Source: Aspidiotus rigidus (Eukaryota; Arthropoda; Insecta; Hemiptera; Diaspididae). Taken from it: a stretch of DNA of 64,000 nucleotides. The notes under the pieces are model-generated. The model was not told the origin of the DNA. It saw nothing but the letters and a program-made list of their open reading frames with translations, and made no database searches. Below, piece after piece: positions 46,112 to 55,848 of this stretch; positions within the stretch are counted from its first letter, which is position 1, and the number at the start of each line of letters is the position of its first letter. Location of the stretch: NCBI GenBank assembly GCA_035079385.1, contig JAVHKY010000016.1, positions 5,875,501 through 5,939,500 of the forward strand, given 5' to 3'. The translations under genes were made by a program, and so were the position numbers.

Positions 46112-48595
46112 GTGAGTAAATTTTTATTTTATACGCATGCGTCTTGGCGATAGAAATTATTCGAAGATTCGAAAACTGAAAGCGAAACATGGGTAAAAAT
46201 TGTGAGAGCGTTGTTATCAGTGAAATAAATTAGATAAAATCAGATGAAATTGAAGAATTTCCGAGAAAATCTTTACATGAGAGGAGAGGCAAGTTCGACC
46301 CACTCAATTCTGTAATGGGACAATTTAGATCTTATCTTCGGCCGAAGAAAATTCATCAGTCAGTTTGGATGTAATTAATTATATTATGTGAAACACTGTG
46401 AAAGATGACTCTTGCACAACATGAGAAGCAAGAGACCACTTCCTCTGATTATTTCGTTGACGTGCTAAATCCACTTTATTTTGGAAACAGAATTAAATTT
46501 TACGCATACGTCTGTAACGTGGCATTTTTCGCCTCGTACGAGTATCACGAGATACACGGTCTGTAGTCGAGATCGCGTCGAAGTTTTTTTTTTTTTGAAT
46601 CCTCTGCGGGAGACTCGTACAGAACTGATTTGAATAGGTAGCAGCCGTATTTAACATCATATTCGTCGCCAGCGCAAAATTTCAGATCGTTGTTTGCACA
46701 GGCCAAGACGACCTCTCTTTCTTTTCTTAAAATACTAACGACGAATTTCTTCCTGGTTCTTTGGTGGAATTAAAAGACCCCGTGTTCTAGGCTTGTTGTT
46801 TATTGTAACGAATTTATATTTTATAATTTTTGTGGGCCATCTCGAAGTGAGCTCACACCCATTGTATTTCGCGGTGGACGAGGGTTTGTGATATCGAATA
46901 TTCTTGTTAGTTTCTTTTTCTTCTAAATTGGGGTTGTATATTTTTTTCCTTTTTGGACGGGCTTAATTGTTTCTTCCTTCGAGATTTTCGTAGACTGGAC
47001 CGGTACGACGTTCAATTTTTTTGGCCTCACCAAATCCTGCTGAGCTACAGGACGCATGCCTGAATCCATCACATATCGTTTATTTTATTATTTTTATTCT
47101 ATTATGAATAATTAATTTGTATATTTTTTTTTGACGTGTACAATGGCAATTAGAAGGTTTTCCATTTGAAATTCATGAGCAATGGTGATGGTCATCACAT
47201 GTTTTCAATCGTAGTTTAATTTGCCGGAAATGTGGGTTACCCTATTCAAAATTTTACTTGTTTGATTTGACTTTGCTTTATTTTTATCATGACTTCCCCT
47301 TACTGCGAATATTTATTCGGATAGATTTTATTCTTTCTGTCGATCAAGGGGAGGAGGCTAGAGAACCCTGATTTCCCCGAAAGTGCGTGGTTGGTTTCGC
47401 CGAAGTTCGTAATGGCGTTGACCGCCCTCGCCTCATAAGTGGCTCTTTAATAGAGCGGGTTACCGGTTCGGATGCGAGAATAGCACGATCGCGGGCCTTG
47501 CTATGGTTTTATTTTTTTTTTATTTTAGGAAATCGCTCATCCCTTGGGCAAAGATGAGTCAAACAGAGTCGACACCTAGTAGGTCTACATCGACAGGTTG
47601 AGCAGCTTCAGCGGCCTAATTCGTGGACCCATTAAGAAATAAGGGCTAATTAGACACCCCCCCCCTCTGAGTTACATAATTAACGAAGTTATTTCCCTAT
47701 ATTTATTATACGAATAACATATCGTACTCTGTTCCAATTAAATTACTCGTCTCCATGACAGGAACTTCTGGTCACGTATTCTTATAGACCTGATCTGATT
47801 TTATTCCCTTGACTTTTTTATAGTGGGAGAGATCCACAACCCGGTAATTTATTCTCGCTGCACACTAAACTAATTAATTTGTTTATACTCCTGTTTCTTA
47901 TGCACCAAATGGATCCCTTTATTTTAGTTAATAACCCATGTTTTATGCATCCCGTATTAAGATATTTCATATTAACCTAGAATGGTTTCTAATTTTCTTT
48001 TAATCCATATGTGAATTTTAATATTTGTGGCTTCACTTTAATACCGTTTTCGGACCCATCTAACACAGTTTACTCATTTATGTATATTTTCGCACCGAAA
48101 TACTATAAGAGTTTATTCGATTCGGGAAGACCTGGCCCTCCCAGGTCTCAACCCGAGGCATTTATAGGTCGTTCCGAGGCTGTCTCGGTTTAAATCGATT
48201 TGTGACCTCGATATGGTTTTAGTTTTGCTCTCTCTTTAGTTAAAGTTTTTGGTAAGATTCTACATACGTGTAGACTTTTTTTTTTGGTTCGTAAGATCTT
48301 GGTTTTTCTTGTCCTACCAAGCGCAGATAAAATTAATGCCTCTTTTCAGGCACAAAATTAAAAGGATAAGATGGCATCCCTGAATTTTATTTTTATAGGT
48401 CCCAAACTCCACTTTGAGGCGGCGAGGTTTTCAGCCTAGATGTTTAGAGTCCTCGTGACAGCATTGTCACACGTCTGTTAAGTAAAAAATTCCCCGTTGT
48501 ATTTTGGTAGCTGAAATCGACTCTATTTTATGACTAGGAGTCCTAGAAAAGATCTTATCAATTCTAGCTGGTATCAGCTTACTTACTCCTTAACC
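46112..48595. other. Probable intron of the huckebein-like gene, no further exon seen
   Basis: Begins with the splice donor GTGAGT. The sequence is AT-rich. I looked for a following zinc-finger exon starting with a GERPF-like linker and did not find one. Near 47390-47510 there is a sequence with a box-B-like GGTTCGGATGC, too weak to call a tRNA or SINE. Confidence 0.5.
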
Positions 48596-48658
48596 CAGAC
48601 ATGCCCAACCTTTTCCAGCCTGCGGGCCACTTTGAGTTGGGTCAATTTTTACAATTTT

Positions 48659-48662
48659 CAAT
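48659..48662. other. Target site duplication, left (CAAT)
   Basis: CAAT directly before the first LTR, matched by CAAT directly after the third LTR. Confidence 0.8.
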
Positions 48663-49450
48663 TGTTACGAACGGGTATTTTCAGATCTTCTTTAATGCGT
48701 GGCGCGATTGACTACGCCGAGGAGCGGGGTTTTAGGTAACCCCTGAAAGTCCCACCACCAACCACCTTTCACCTCCTTATTAAACGGTTCACTTTCGATG
48801 TACTGTCGAACCGGATAATATAACCGATCTATTGTCGCTCGGCTATTCTGACGTTAACAACCAGAGTGTTGGTAATTCCAAACACTCGCGACGGATTCGC
48901 TAGGTACAGTATTTGCTAGAACGTCGTTTGGGAACCAAGACGACGACTGACAAATAAAGCTTCGCGCTATTACAACAATCTTGAACGCACTAGTCGGTAA
49001 CCGAACTAGAAAACTGCTGGGAACCAAACAGTTGATTTTCCTTCAAATCTACCCTACTTATACGACGCGAAGTCGTACCGTATTGTGCGCATTCTCGTAT
49101 ATCGCGAATAATTATTTAATCAGCAAAAATCAACGGCCGTCTCTGATTGGTTAGGATGTCGCGAAATCGCTTTTCGTTCAAAATATCATAGCGATATATG
49201 TAAAATGTGATTTCTTCTAATATCGGCGAATAAGAATCGTTCCTCTAAAAGTCGTCTTAAATCAGTCTCATTATTGGTCTTTTAACGAGGAGTCTTTTCA
49301 TATAAAAACGTATTCCACTATAATCGGCAAGTATTGTACAGCGTTAGTTATCGCGGGATTGTTTTACTCTCGTTCGCTCGCATTTGAACGTACTCGCGTG
49401 CTGACGAAATTATCAGCTCGTAAAATAGACGAAATTATGAGGTCATAATA
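48663..49450 (-). repeat. LTR 1 (3' LTR of unit 1)
   Basis: 788 bp. Plus-strand start TGTTACGAACGG, end GTCATAATA. Boundaries are set by where the three copies stop matching and by the flanking CAAT. Carries C at 49063 where the other two LTRs have T. Confidence 0.95.
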
Positions 49451-49455
49451 TTCGG

Positions 49456-49463
49456 CCTTTCCT
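49456..49463 (-). other. Candidate polypurine tract, unit 1
   Basis: AGGAAAGG on the sense strand, five bases upstream of the 3' LTR. Short and followed by CCGAA, so weak; the position is right for the plus-strand primer. Unit 2 has the same at 56658-56665. Confidence 0.4.
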
Positions 49464-49587
49464 GACGGAGTTTGGTCTCCAAACTCGTTACTAGGGAGAC
49501 AGCAACTCTTCCTTTTAAGAAATTCATTCGGTGGTCCTGAAAAGGACCTTTTCAAAAATTATGCATCGTTCTCGCGTCTTTTAAACT

Positions 49588-50241
49588 TTATCTACGACGC
49601 GGATGGAGAGAACACGAAAGCGCGTGTCCGCCTTTTACTCGGCAACTCTTGCAACGTTCTTCTTTACTGACATCCTCTTCCTTGTTCAATTCGGCTTGCT
49701 CTTGTTCTGACAAATTTAAGGCTAAGGTATCTTCTTCTTCCTTGTCTTCGGCTTGCAGTTTAGCTGCAAAGTCTGCTAACTCTTGATCGATTCTACTTCC
49801 TGTCAATTCTTGTATTTTCTTTTCCATTTCTGTCCTTGGTTCTTCTCGTTTCGATTCACACGCTGGTAACTTGCCTTTAGCTGGAACTTCTATGGTGGTA
49901 CGCCGACCACCCAACGGAATCGGTGATGACGGTCGTTTTAGAATTCGATCTTTTCTCTGAATAATATTTCCAGGGCTGGACGAGGGTACAGCGGGTATCG
50001 CTTTCTCCATGGCAATAACGTTTGCCGCGCGGATGGCTCCCAATAGAGCCGGTATGTCCGGTGCGAGGCATAATTCTTCGAATCCTACGCGCAATGGAGT
50101 AGGCAACTCGTATGCCACTGCCGGTAAAAGTCCAATGCCTCTTCGGAGAACTCGTATTTCGGATAACAATGACTGTATCAGATGATCGGATGCGGCCAAA
50201 TACAAATCAATCATACGGTTGCGTCGTCGCTCGTTGTTCAT
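49588..50241 (-). CDS. Accessory ORF (ORF3), unit 1: acidic protein with C-terminal Cys/His cluster
   Basis: 217 codons, starting 376 bases after the integrase stop and ending 137 bases before the 3' LTR, the place where env sits in errantiviruses. It is not envelope-like: no signal peptide, no membrane segment, no furin-type site in a plausible context. Residues 1-35 are basic and helical, 40-80 hydrophobic and helical, and 80-130 rich in Pro/Ser/Arg. Residues 135-195 are strongly acidic with coiled-coil-like spacing. The last 21 residues hold C197, C200, H206, C210 and H213 (CX2CX5HX3CX2H), reminiscent of but not identical to a retroviral zinc knuckle. It may be translated from a spliced or internally initiated RNA. 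I do not recognise the family; function unknown. Presence in full in both units argues that it is, or was recently, maintained. Confidence 0.75.
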   Translation of the reverse strand: MNNERRRNRMIDLYLAASDHLIQSLLSEIRVLRRGIGLLPAVAYELPTPLRVGFEELCLAPDIPALLGAIRAANVIAMEKAIPAVPSSSPGNIIQRKDRILKRPSSPIPLGGRRTTIEVPAKGKLPACESKREEPRTEMEKKIQELTGSRIDQELADFAAKLQAEDKEEEDTLALNLSEQEQAELNKEEDVSKEERCKSCRVKGGHALSCSLHPRRR

Positions 50242-50617
50242 CTCGACTTTTCTTCTTCGATCACAATCTTTTACAAATATTAAAACACAGGAAATAACTG
50301 CTTGACGTATTTGCGAACTATGAAAATTTGCTCTTTCTGCTACTGTTTTTATATTATTTTCATGCAGTAATTTGGACCTATGACCATACAGTTTTTTCGT
50401 GATTGGTTATTATAGTCAGAAATCCACTCGCGATTTTTATGCTCTTATCTTGATTTTTATGCTGATATCGACAATTATTATTTTCTGTCTTTGTTTCTTT
50501 TCTTCTCTTTTCTCCAGTTTCTTTTTACTCTTCGTTCTTCTTTATTTTATCGTTTTATCGGTTTTCCTTTTCTTCATTTTCTTCGCTGGTTCTACGAGAT
50601 TCTCATATTTTACTTAA
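50242..50617 (-). other. Purine-rich spacer between integrase and ORF3, unit 1
   Basis: On the sense strand a purine-rich stretch (about 50460-50600) precedes ORF3. No frame of note. It could hold a splice acceptor or translation-initiation signal for ORF3, but none is identifiable by eye. The same sequence is at 57444-57819. Confidence 0.4.
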
Positions 50618-52048
50618 TTACTCTTCCGACTCGGATTCAGCTGAAGAGTCGGCAAAAATTTCTATGCGCTTTAGATGTTCAGGCGCATGTACCGCGTCAT
50701 ACTTGCGGTGCCGATTGTCGAAGTTCTCCACTTTGTATCTATCATTTGGATATGGCGTTGTAATCTTGTATGGTCCCTTAAATCTCAATTTAGTTTTTGT
50801 GGAAGGGTTCTGATTAGTGATCAATACATAATCTTCTTCGTTAAATTTTCTTGCTTCGCGACGAGTTTCATTTTTCGCAGCCATCTTATCCTGTATTTCC
50901 TTATTTTTCTTTTGGGCCTCTTGGCGCTCGGTTATTCGTTTATTTTCGAAAACTTTTTGTGCGTTTTCATTCTCTTCGGTACTCCGATCTGCGTCAATTT
51001 CGTTGGCTAGAGGGGCTTCGTGACCCAGTCTAGGTCGAAAGCCAAATAATAATTCATTGGGCGATTTCCCTGTACTTTCATTTACAGTATTATTTATACT
51101 CATAGTAACTTGCGATAAATATTTGTCCCATGATTCTTCCGCCGGGATGATCGCTATCAGTTTATCTAAAACAACGGAGTTCATCCTTTCAACTTGCCCT
51201 GCTGCTCGTGGGGTACTCACCGCCGTCAAAATCAGACGAATACCATTTTCTTTACAATACTGCGTGAATTGGTCTGATTTGAAAGCGCTCCCCCGGTCCG
51301 CTATGATTCTTCGAGGGAAACCGAAAATTCCGGCTAATTGCTCTAGAAAATTAATGACTCCTTTCGTCGTTGTCGACTTGCTCGGCCACAACCATACATA
51401 TTTTGTGAAAGCATCCACAACTACTAGAATATGGGTATTCTTTCTGGCCGTTTGTACAAATGGCCCTAAATGGTCCATATGAATAGTATCCATTGGTATA
51501 CACGGTTTGGGAATAGGATGTAGTTTCCCACTTGATTCTCCTCTTTTAGGCTTCACATATAAGCAATTTAAGCATGCCCTCAAATAATCTTCTACATATT
51601 TTCGAAGCTTTGGAAACCAAAAACGTTGTCTGACTAATTCTTCTGTTTTGGTCACTCCGGGGTGCGCGTTATCGTCATGATACATTTTTAATATTTGCGC
51701 GCGGGCACTTCGAGGGACGACCCATTTCAGTCCACCCTCGGTGCGTCTGTACAGCCTACCTCTTTTTAATACAAAATCTCGTTTTATTTCTTTGCCCCTG
51801 GAAGTTGGCTTTTGTGTGTTTATGGCTTCAATAAGTTCGGCACATTTTGGATCCTGACGTTGGGCTATTTGGACCCAGTCGTCTAAGTCGATCTCATTCA
51901 TTCTTTTGATGTTAATAACCTTATCAGCAATGGTTTCCGCATCTTTAGGGTTCACTTTGTCAACGGGACTCCTACTAAGGGCGTCTACATGTCGCATAGC
52001 AGTCCCTGCTCGGTATTCAACTTCGAAATCAAAATCCTGAATTAACAA
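50618..52048 (-). CDS. Integrase, unit 1 (Ty3/gypsy)
   Basis: 476 codons as read from the first Met; the homologous frame continues upstream to the frame change at 52079-52085, so the N-terminus here is the end of the RNase H region. The HHCC zinc domain has H124, H128, C159 and C162. The DDE core has D192 (HMDHLGPF), D251 (IADRGSAF) and E287 (GQVERMN), all catalytic residues present. The GPY/F module is at 425 (KGPYKI), after a charged, helical segment. It ends in an acidic tail (SSAESESEE). It inserts the element's cDNA into the genome, and the 4-bp target duplication seen here is its product. Confidence 0.95.
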   Translation of the reverse strand: MLIQDFDFEVEYRAGTAMRHVDALSRSPVDKVNPKDAETIADKVINIKRMNEIDLDDWVQIAQRQDPKCAELIEAINTQKPTSRGKEIKRDFVLKRGRLYRRTEGGLKWVVPRSARAQILKMYHDDNAHPGVTKTEELVRQRFWFPKLRKYVEDYLRACLNCLYVKPKRGESSGKLHPIPKPCIPMDTIHMDHLGPFVQTARKNTHILVVVDAFTKYVWLWPSKSTTTKGVINFLEQLAGIFGFPRRIIADRGSAFKSDQFTQYCKENGIRLILTAVSTPRAAGQVERMNSVVLDKLIAIIPAEESWDKYLSQVTMSINNTVNESTGKSPNELLFGFRPRLGHEAPLANEIDADRSTEENENAQKVFENKRITERQEAQKKNKEIQDKMAAKNETRREARKFNEEDYVLITNQNPSTKTKLRFKGPYKITTPYPNDRYKVENFDNRHRKYDAVHAPEHLKRIEIFADSSAESESEE

Positions 52049-52070
52049 CCACCATCGGGCGATCCTAGGA

Positions 52071-53426
52071 TTAATATCTTTTTTTGGTTAAGGTGTATCT
52101 CAAAGCGCTACAGTCTGTAACTACTTTGAACTTCTTACCATATAGGTAAACTCGCATTCGCTGAAGCGAACGTACAATTGCTAAAGTCTCTAGTTCATAA
52201 GAATGATATCTCTTTTCGTCATCTGTCGTTTGCTGACTGAAGTAAAGTACTGGCTTCAAAGTTTTATCAGATTGTCGTTGCATCAATATGCCCGCAATTC
52301 CTATACTGCTCGCGTCTGTGTGCAGTTCAGTTTCGGATGAAGGATTATAAATGGCTAACACTGGCCTAGATATCAATTTTCTCTTCAATGTCTCAAAAGC
52401 TGTTTGATGAGTTTGTTGCCAGTTAAACTCAATTTCCTTTTTAGTCAATTTGGTGAGGGGTGCGGCCAGTATACTGAAATCTTTGATGAACTTGCGGAAA
52501 TAACTAGCGAGGCCTATAAATTGCCTAACTTCTTTGGCATTCTTGGGACGCGGAAAAGATTCTACTGCTTTGATCTTTTCCATACCCGGTCTTATCTGAC
52601 CGTTTTCTATCTCGTGTCCCAAGTACAATACTTTGTTGTACAAAAACCGACACTTGTCTAAGCGTATGGTTAATCCAACTTTTCTCAGAGCTTCAAATAT
52701 TTTTCTTAGCTTCCCTAAATTTTCCTGACAACTGTTTGACGGAATCATTATATCATCTAAATAGGCCACAATTCCCATTCCTGATAACGGTGTTAAAATA
52801 GTATTGATTACTCGTTGAAACACCGCTCCTCCATTGGACAAACCAAATGGTTGGCGGAGCCACTCATATTGTCCATCAGGAGTCACAAAACTGGTCTTAT
52901 CAATTGAGCCAGACTCCATTGGAATTTGCCAATAGCCCCAAGCTAAATCCAGTGAGGAGAAGCAATTGGCGTCTAGCATACAGTCTATTAAATCATCAAT
53001 TCTTGGTAATGGATATTGTTGTCTCACAATTTTTGAGTTGAGCCGTCGAAAATCACAGCACATCCTTGGTTCACCGTCTTTCTTTTTTACAAGAAGAATA
53101 GGGCTAGAATAAGGGGAGTTTGAGTCACGTACTATACCGTACTTTTTCAATTCTTGAACGTGTTCTTTGACAAATTCCCTTTCAGAATATGACAACCGAT
53201 ATGGCCGGTATACAACTGGTTCTGGATCCATTAATTTTATCTCCATTGAGCCAATCTTTGAGACGCCTAATTCGCTCAAGTTTACTGAAAAACAATCTCT
53301 GAATTCATTAATCAACTCCAGTAATTGTTGCGCATCTTTCTTCTCTACATCTTCTCCAATAATATCTTGTAAATCTGCTAAGGTAAATGGAGTTCTATGT
53401 TTTTTGTGGTACATCTTCTTGAGCAA
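52071..53426 (-). CDS. Reverse transcriptase and RNase H, unit 1
   Basis: 451 codons. RT blocks in order: PYSSPILLVKKKDG (~105-118), FRRLN (~126-130), SSLDLAWGYWQI (157-168), PFGLSNGGAVFQ (~193-204), the catalytic YLDD (222-225) and YLGHEI (~268-273). The RNase H domain follows with D371 (ELHTDAS), E411 (YELETLAI) and D438 (VVTDCSAL). The frame overlaps the protease frame by 32 bases and is shifted by +1 from it. It ends early at a run of seven A (sense) at 52079-52085, beyond which the integrase continues in the next frame (+1). The Met at 53426 is unlikely to be a real start; the protein is expected as part of a Pol polyprotein. Confidence 0.95.
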   Translation of the reverse strand: MLKKMYHKKHRTPFTLADLQDIIGEDVEKKDAQQLLELINEFRDCFSVNLSELGVSKIGSMEIKLMDPEPVVYRPYRLSYSEREFVKEHVQELKKYGIVRDSNSPYSSPILLVKKKDGEPRMCCDFRRLNSKIVRQQYPLPRIDDLIDCMLDANCFSSLDLAWGYWQIPMESGSIDKTSFVTPDGQYEWLRQPFGLSNGGAVFQRVINTILTPLSGMGIVAYLDDIMIPSNSCQENLGKLRKIFEALRKVGLTIRLDKCRFLYNKVLYLGHEIENGQIRPGMEKIKAVESFPRPKNAKEVRQFIGLASYFRKFIKDFSILAAPLTKLTKKEIEFNWQQTHQTAFETLKRKLISRPVLAIYNPSSETELHTDASSIGIAGILMQRQSDKTLKPVLYFSQQTTDDEKRYHSYELETLAIVRSLQRMRVYLYGKKFKVVTDCSALRYTLTKKRY

Positions 53427-54240
53427 TATCTATATTTGCCCGCACAGCACGTGCCAAAATTCTTTTAGGATTCAAAGTTGTCTCTTTATCAGTTATATTA
53501 ATAACAGGTAAGAATCCATTTGGACTGGTGACACAACGGGGAATATATATCTCTGGTCCCCTCTGTCCTCCTTCTACAAATACTGTAGAACATTCTGGAG
53601 TGAGTGACTTTAATTTACAGAGTCGCATTGTTTGTGGTGGCAAAACTATATTTTCACATGGGGTTAGAGGTATTTTGTTTCTATTTTCATCTACCCCTTC
53701 GGCATTATCTGGAAAGAAATACCACTTTCCAGCTTTTAGATAAGCTCCAAGATCTGCTTTGTATAAGATATCTTTACCAATAACAATATCTTCCTCCTGA
53801 AGCTCATTGGGCACTACGTGTATTTCAATACTGGTTTTGTAGGTCCCCAATACTAGATCAACTTCTGCAGTGCCTTCTGTGTAGCCACTTTGCACTCTAC
53901 CATAACCTAGTATTTCAATTCTTTGTGGGACAATATTCAGTTGCAATTCCTCTGCAATATCTTTTCGAACAGTAGTGGCGTCGCTTCCACAGTCAATAAA
54001 TCCAATCATCAATACATTATTGACTTTACATTCTGTATACCCAGATTCCTGAGTTCCTCCATCAAGTTGAACTTTTCTAGCAGATATCTTAGGGCATTTT
54101 TCAGCCAGGTGCCCATACCAGTGGCACTTTGTACATTGGATTTTATCCTTTGGGCAATCCGCGACTCGGTGTCCACCCTTACAATTGAAACAAGAGAGAC
54201 TTTTTCCCTCCAGCTTTGTCGGCTTTTGGGATTTTGCTCT
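53395..54240 (-). CDS. Pol 5' part, unit 1: two zinc knuckles plus aspartic protease
   Basis: The frame is open from a stop at 54241-54243 to a stop at 53395-53397 (281 codons), overlapping the end of gag in the -1 frame. Upstream of the first Met (54012) it encodes two further zinc knuckles: CFNCKGGHRVADC (54154-54192, CX2CX3HX4C) and CTKCHWYGHLAEKC (54094-54135, CX2CX4HX4C). The retropepsin begins at the Met: the active site reads D7-C8-G9, with Cys where Ser or Thr is usual, and IGKD (78-81) is the conserved second motif. The protease matures Gag and Pol. It is reached from Gag only by a frame change. Confidence 0.85.
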   Translation of the reverse strand, partial: RAKSQKPTKLEGKSLSCFNCKGGHRVADCPKDKIQCTKCHWYGHLAEKCPKISARKVQLDGGTQESGYTECKVNNVLMIGFIDCGSDATTVRKDIAEELQLNIVPQRIEILGYGRVQSGYTEGTAEVDLVLGTYKTSIEIHVVPNELQEEDIVIGKDILYKADLGAYLKAGKWYFFPDNAEGVDENRNKIPLTPCENIVLPPQTMRLCKLKSLTPECSTVFVEGGQRGPEIYIPRCVTSPNGFLPVINITDKETTLNPKRILARAVRANIDIAQEDVPQKT

Positions 54241-55814
54241 TTAGACTGATCACTATTTTCTCTTGGTTCATATTTTGTACCAAAACTCTTGTCAGTTTCT
54301 TGACCGTTACCTCTACCACTTGTCCCTTTGAACTTGTCCCAGTAATTTTTCTTGTCAAGTCCAAACTTATTCTGAGTTGACACTTGTGGTTTGTTTCTGA
54401 GGTCTGTCTTAGGCTTTTGATTACACTGGCGGGCCAAATGTCCCACCTTATCGCAGTTGAAGCACTTCTTCTTTGGTGTAGAGCTCTCATCTAATAAGCC
54501 CTCTTGTGAAAATGGAAGAATACAATTCTGGTAAAGCGCTTCTGGAGTCTCAAAGCGTCCTGCTATACCGCTTGCCTTCACAATCTTGTCTGTGATACCA
54601 TCCAAGATATGGTCTACTTGTTGCCATGGAGTTAACTGGCAGGGTCGCAATAATGCTACCTTTGCAAAGTAATATTTCTCATAACTTTCGCCTTGCTTTT
54701 TGGTGCGCGATTTCATTTTGTTCATATCTACAGCATGATCTCTTGACTCAGGGAAAGTCACCAACAATAATTCTTTCCATTCCTCCCAGGTATACTGATA
54801 ATCTATCAAATTATCATACCATTCACGTCCTATACCTCGGAGCCGTGCTTGCATATGATAAATAGTAGTTGTTTCTGTCCACTGGAATATATCACGAAAT
54901 TGTTCCAATGTATGTATCCACTGTCTTGTAGTCCACTTTCTTTGGCTAGGATCATACTCTGGAATACTTTCCAACTTCATTGTCTGGTGCACCGGTACTG
55001 GCTTTCTCTTTTCATTTAGAAGCAAGTCTATCAGTTGTTCTTGAAGTTTCATTCTAGCCTGTAGATCTTCTGTGGAATCCAATCTAGCTCTCTTAGCTAA
55101 TCGTTCATCAGGACCCTCTTGAGTCCGCTTTCCTCGTTGAGCAGCATCCTCTTGGAAACCTTCGGTTTGCCTGGTCTTATATCTCCCTACATTGGGCCAT
55201 ACTTCATCAGTATTACCGCCCATATCTACTGATCTACCTGTTCGGCCTTGGGTCTCATACCCTTCGCATCCAACTCCAGGTATCTCAGTTTGGCCTCGAC
55301 CTTCCGGTCCTCTCGGCCCCAATTCATTGTCAACTACAAGATCAATTCTATCCAGATTGATCTCTTCTCTTTGTTTTGAGCCGCAACCTCGAGGCTGTCC
55401 TCGGATCTGTGCTCCACCCCGAATTGACCGCGATCCCCTAGCCTTCTGAGGAGTCGCTAGGCGATTCCCGCCTCCACGAGAACCCCTAATCAATCCTGGG
55501 TGTTCTACACCTCTGCTCTGAGAATTCGTTTGATTCCCTGGGCGCTGCGGCACCGAGCGACCTCCAGGCTTCCTAGTGATCGCCGACCCACGTCTGCCCA
55601 CTCTTGGGTCTCTCCCTATCTCACGAGCAAAGGGCGCCAGGCTATCCGCCATTTCCTCTACAGAGTCTGCTACTCGGTCATTTTCATCATCCGCTTGATT
55701 ATGTACATCAGCTTGTACTTCTTGGATTTCAAATTCTTCTTCATCAGCCGAACTCGGCGACATCTCTCTAATGAGCCGATTACCAGTGGCTCTCAACTTC
55801 TGTCTTGTCAACAT
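54009..55814 (-). CDS. Gag, unit 1
   Basis: 601 codons starting 50 bases inside the 5' LTR boundary (ATG at 55812-55814). The N-terminal third is rich in Arg, Gly and acidic residues (RGSRGGG, RGGAQIRGQPRG), probably nucleic-acid binding and disordered. A capsid-like helical region spans roughly 290-430 (WIHTLEQFRDIF, ARLRGIGREWYDNL, YTWEEWKELLLVTFPE). One zinc knuckle, CFNCDKVGHLARQC, lies at residues ~451-464 (54424-54465). The last ~75 codons after the overlap with pol have no recognisable content, while two more knuckles lie in the pol frame over the same DNA. Confidence 0.9.
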   Translation of the reverse strand: MLTRQKLRATGNRLIREMSPSSADEEEFEIQEVQADVHNQADDENDRVADSVEEMADSLAPFAREIGRDPRVGRRGSAITRKPGGRSVPQRPGNQTNSQSRGVEHPGLIRGSRGGGNRLATPQKARGSRSIRGGAQIRGQPRGCGSKQREEINLDRIDLVVDNELGPRGPEGRGQTEIPGVGCEGYETQGRTGRSVDMGGNTDEVWPNVGRYKTRQTEGFQEDAAQRGKRTQEGPDERLAKRARLDSTEDLQARMKLQEQLIDLLLNEKRKPVPVHQTMKLESIPEYDPSQRKWTTRQWIHTLEQFRDIFQWTETTTIYHMQARLRGIGREWYDNLIDYQYTWEEWKELLLVTFPESRDHAVDMNKMKSRTKKQGESYEKYYFAKVALLRPCQLTPWQQVDHILDGITDKIVKASGIAGRFETPEALYQNCILPFSQEGLLDESSTPKKKCFNCDKVGHLARQCNQKPKTDLRNKPQVSTQNKFGLDKKNYWDKFKGTSGRGNGQETDKSFGTKYEPRENSDQSKEQNPKSRQSWREKVSLVSIVRVDTESRIAQRIKSNVQSATGMGTWLKNALRYLLEKFNLMEELRNLGIQNVKSIMY

Positions 55815-55848
55815 GTTCTTCTATTCAAATCAGCGGGAACGGATTACT

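Noticed and set aside
47385..47510. Possible tRNA or SINE (GGTTCGGATGC with a T-rich tail)
   Set aside because: Box B is imperfect, the arms do not pair into a tRNA, and no second copy is in the window.
49364..49555. 63-codon minus-strand frame running into LTR 1 (and its copy at 56566-56757)
   Set aside because: It spans the polypurine tract and LTR boundary; no domain, and its end lies in the LTR. A chance frame.
50618..52048. Plus-strand frames of up to 141 codons over the integrase and other pol regions
   Set aside because: Antisense shadows of a gene with clear catalytic motifs on the minus strand.
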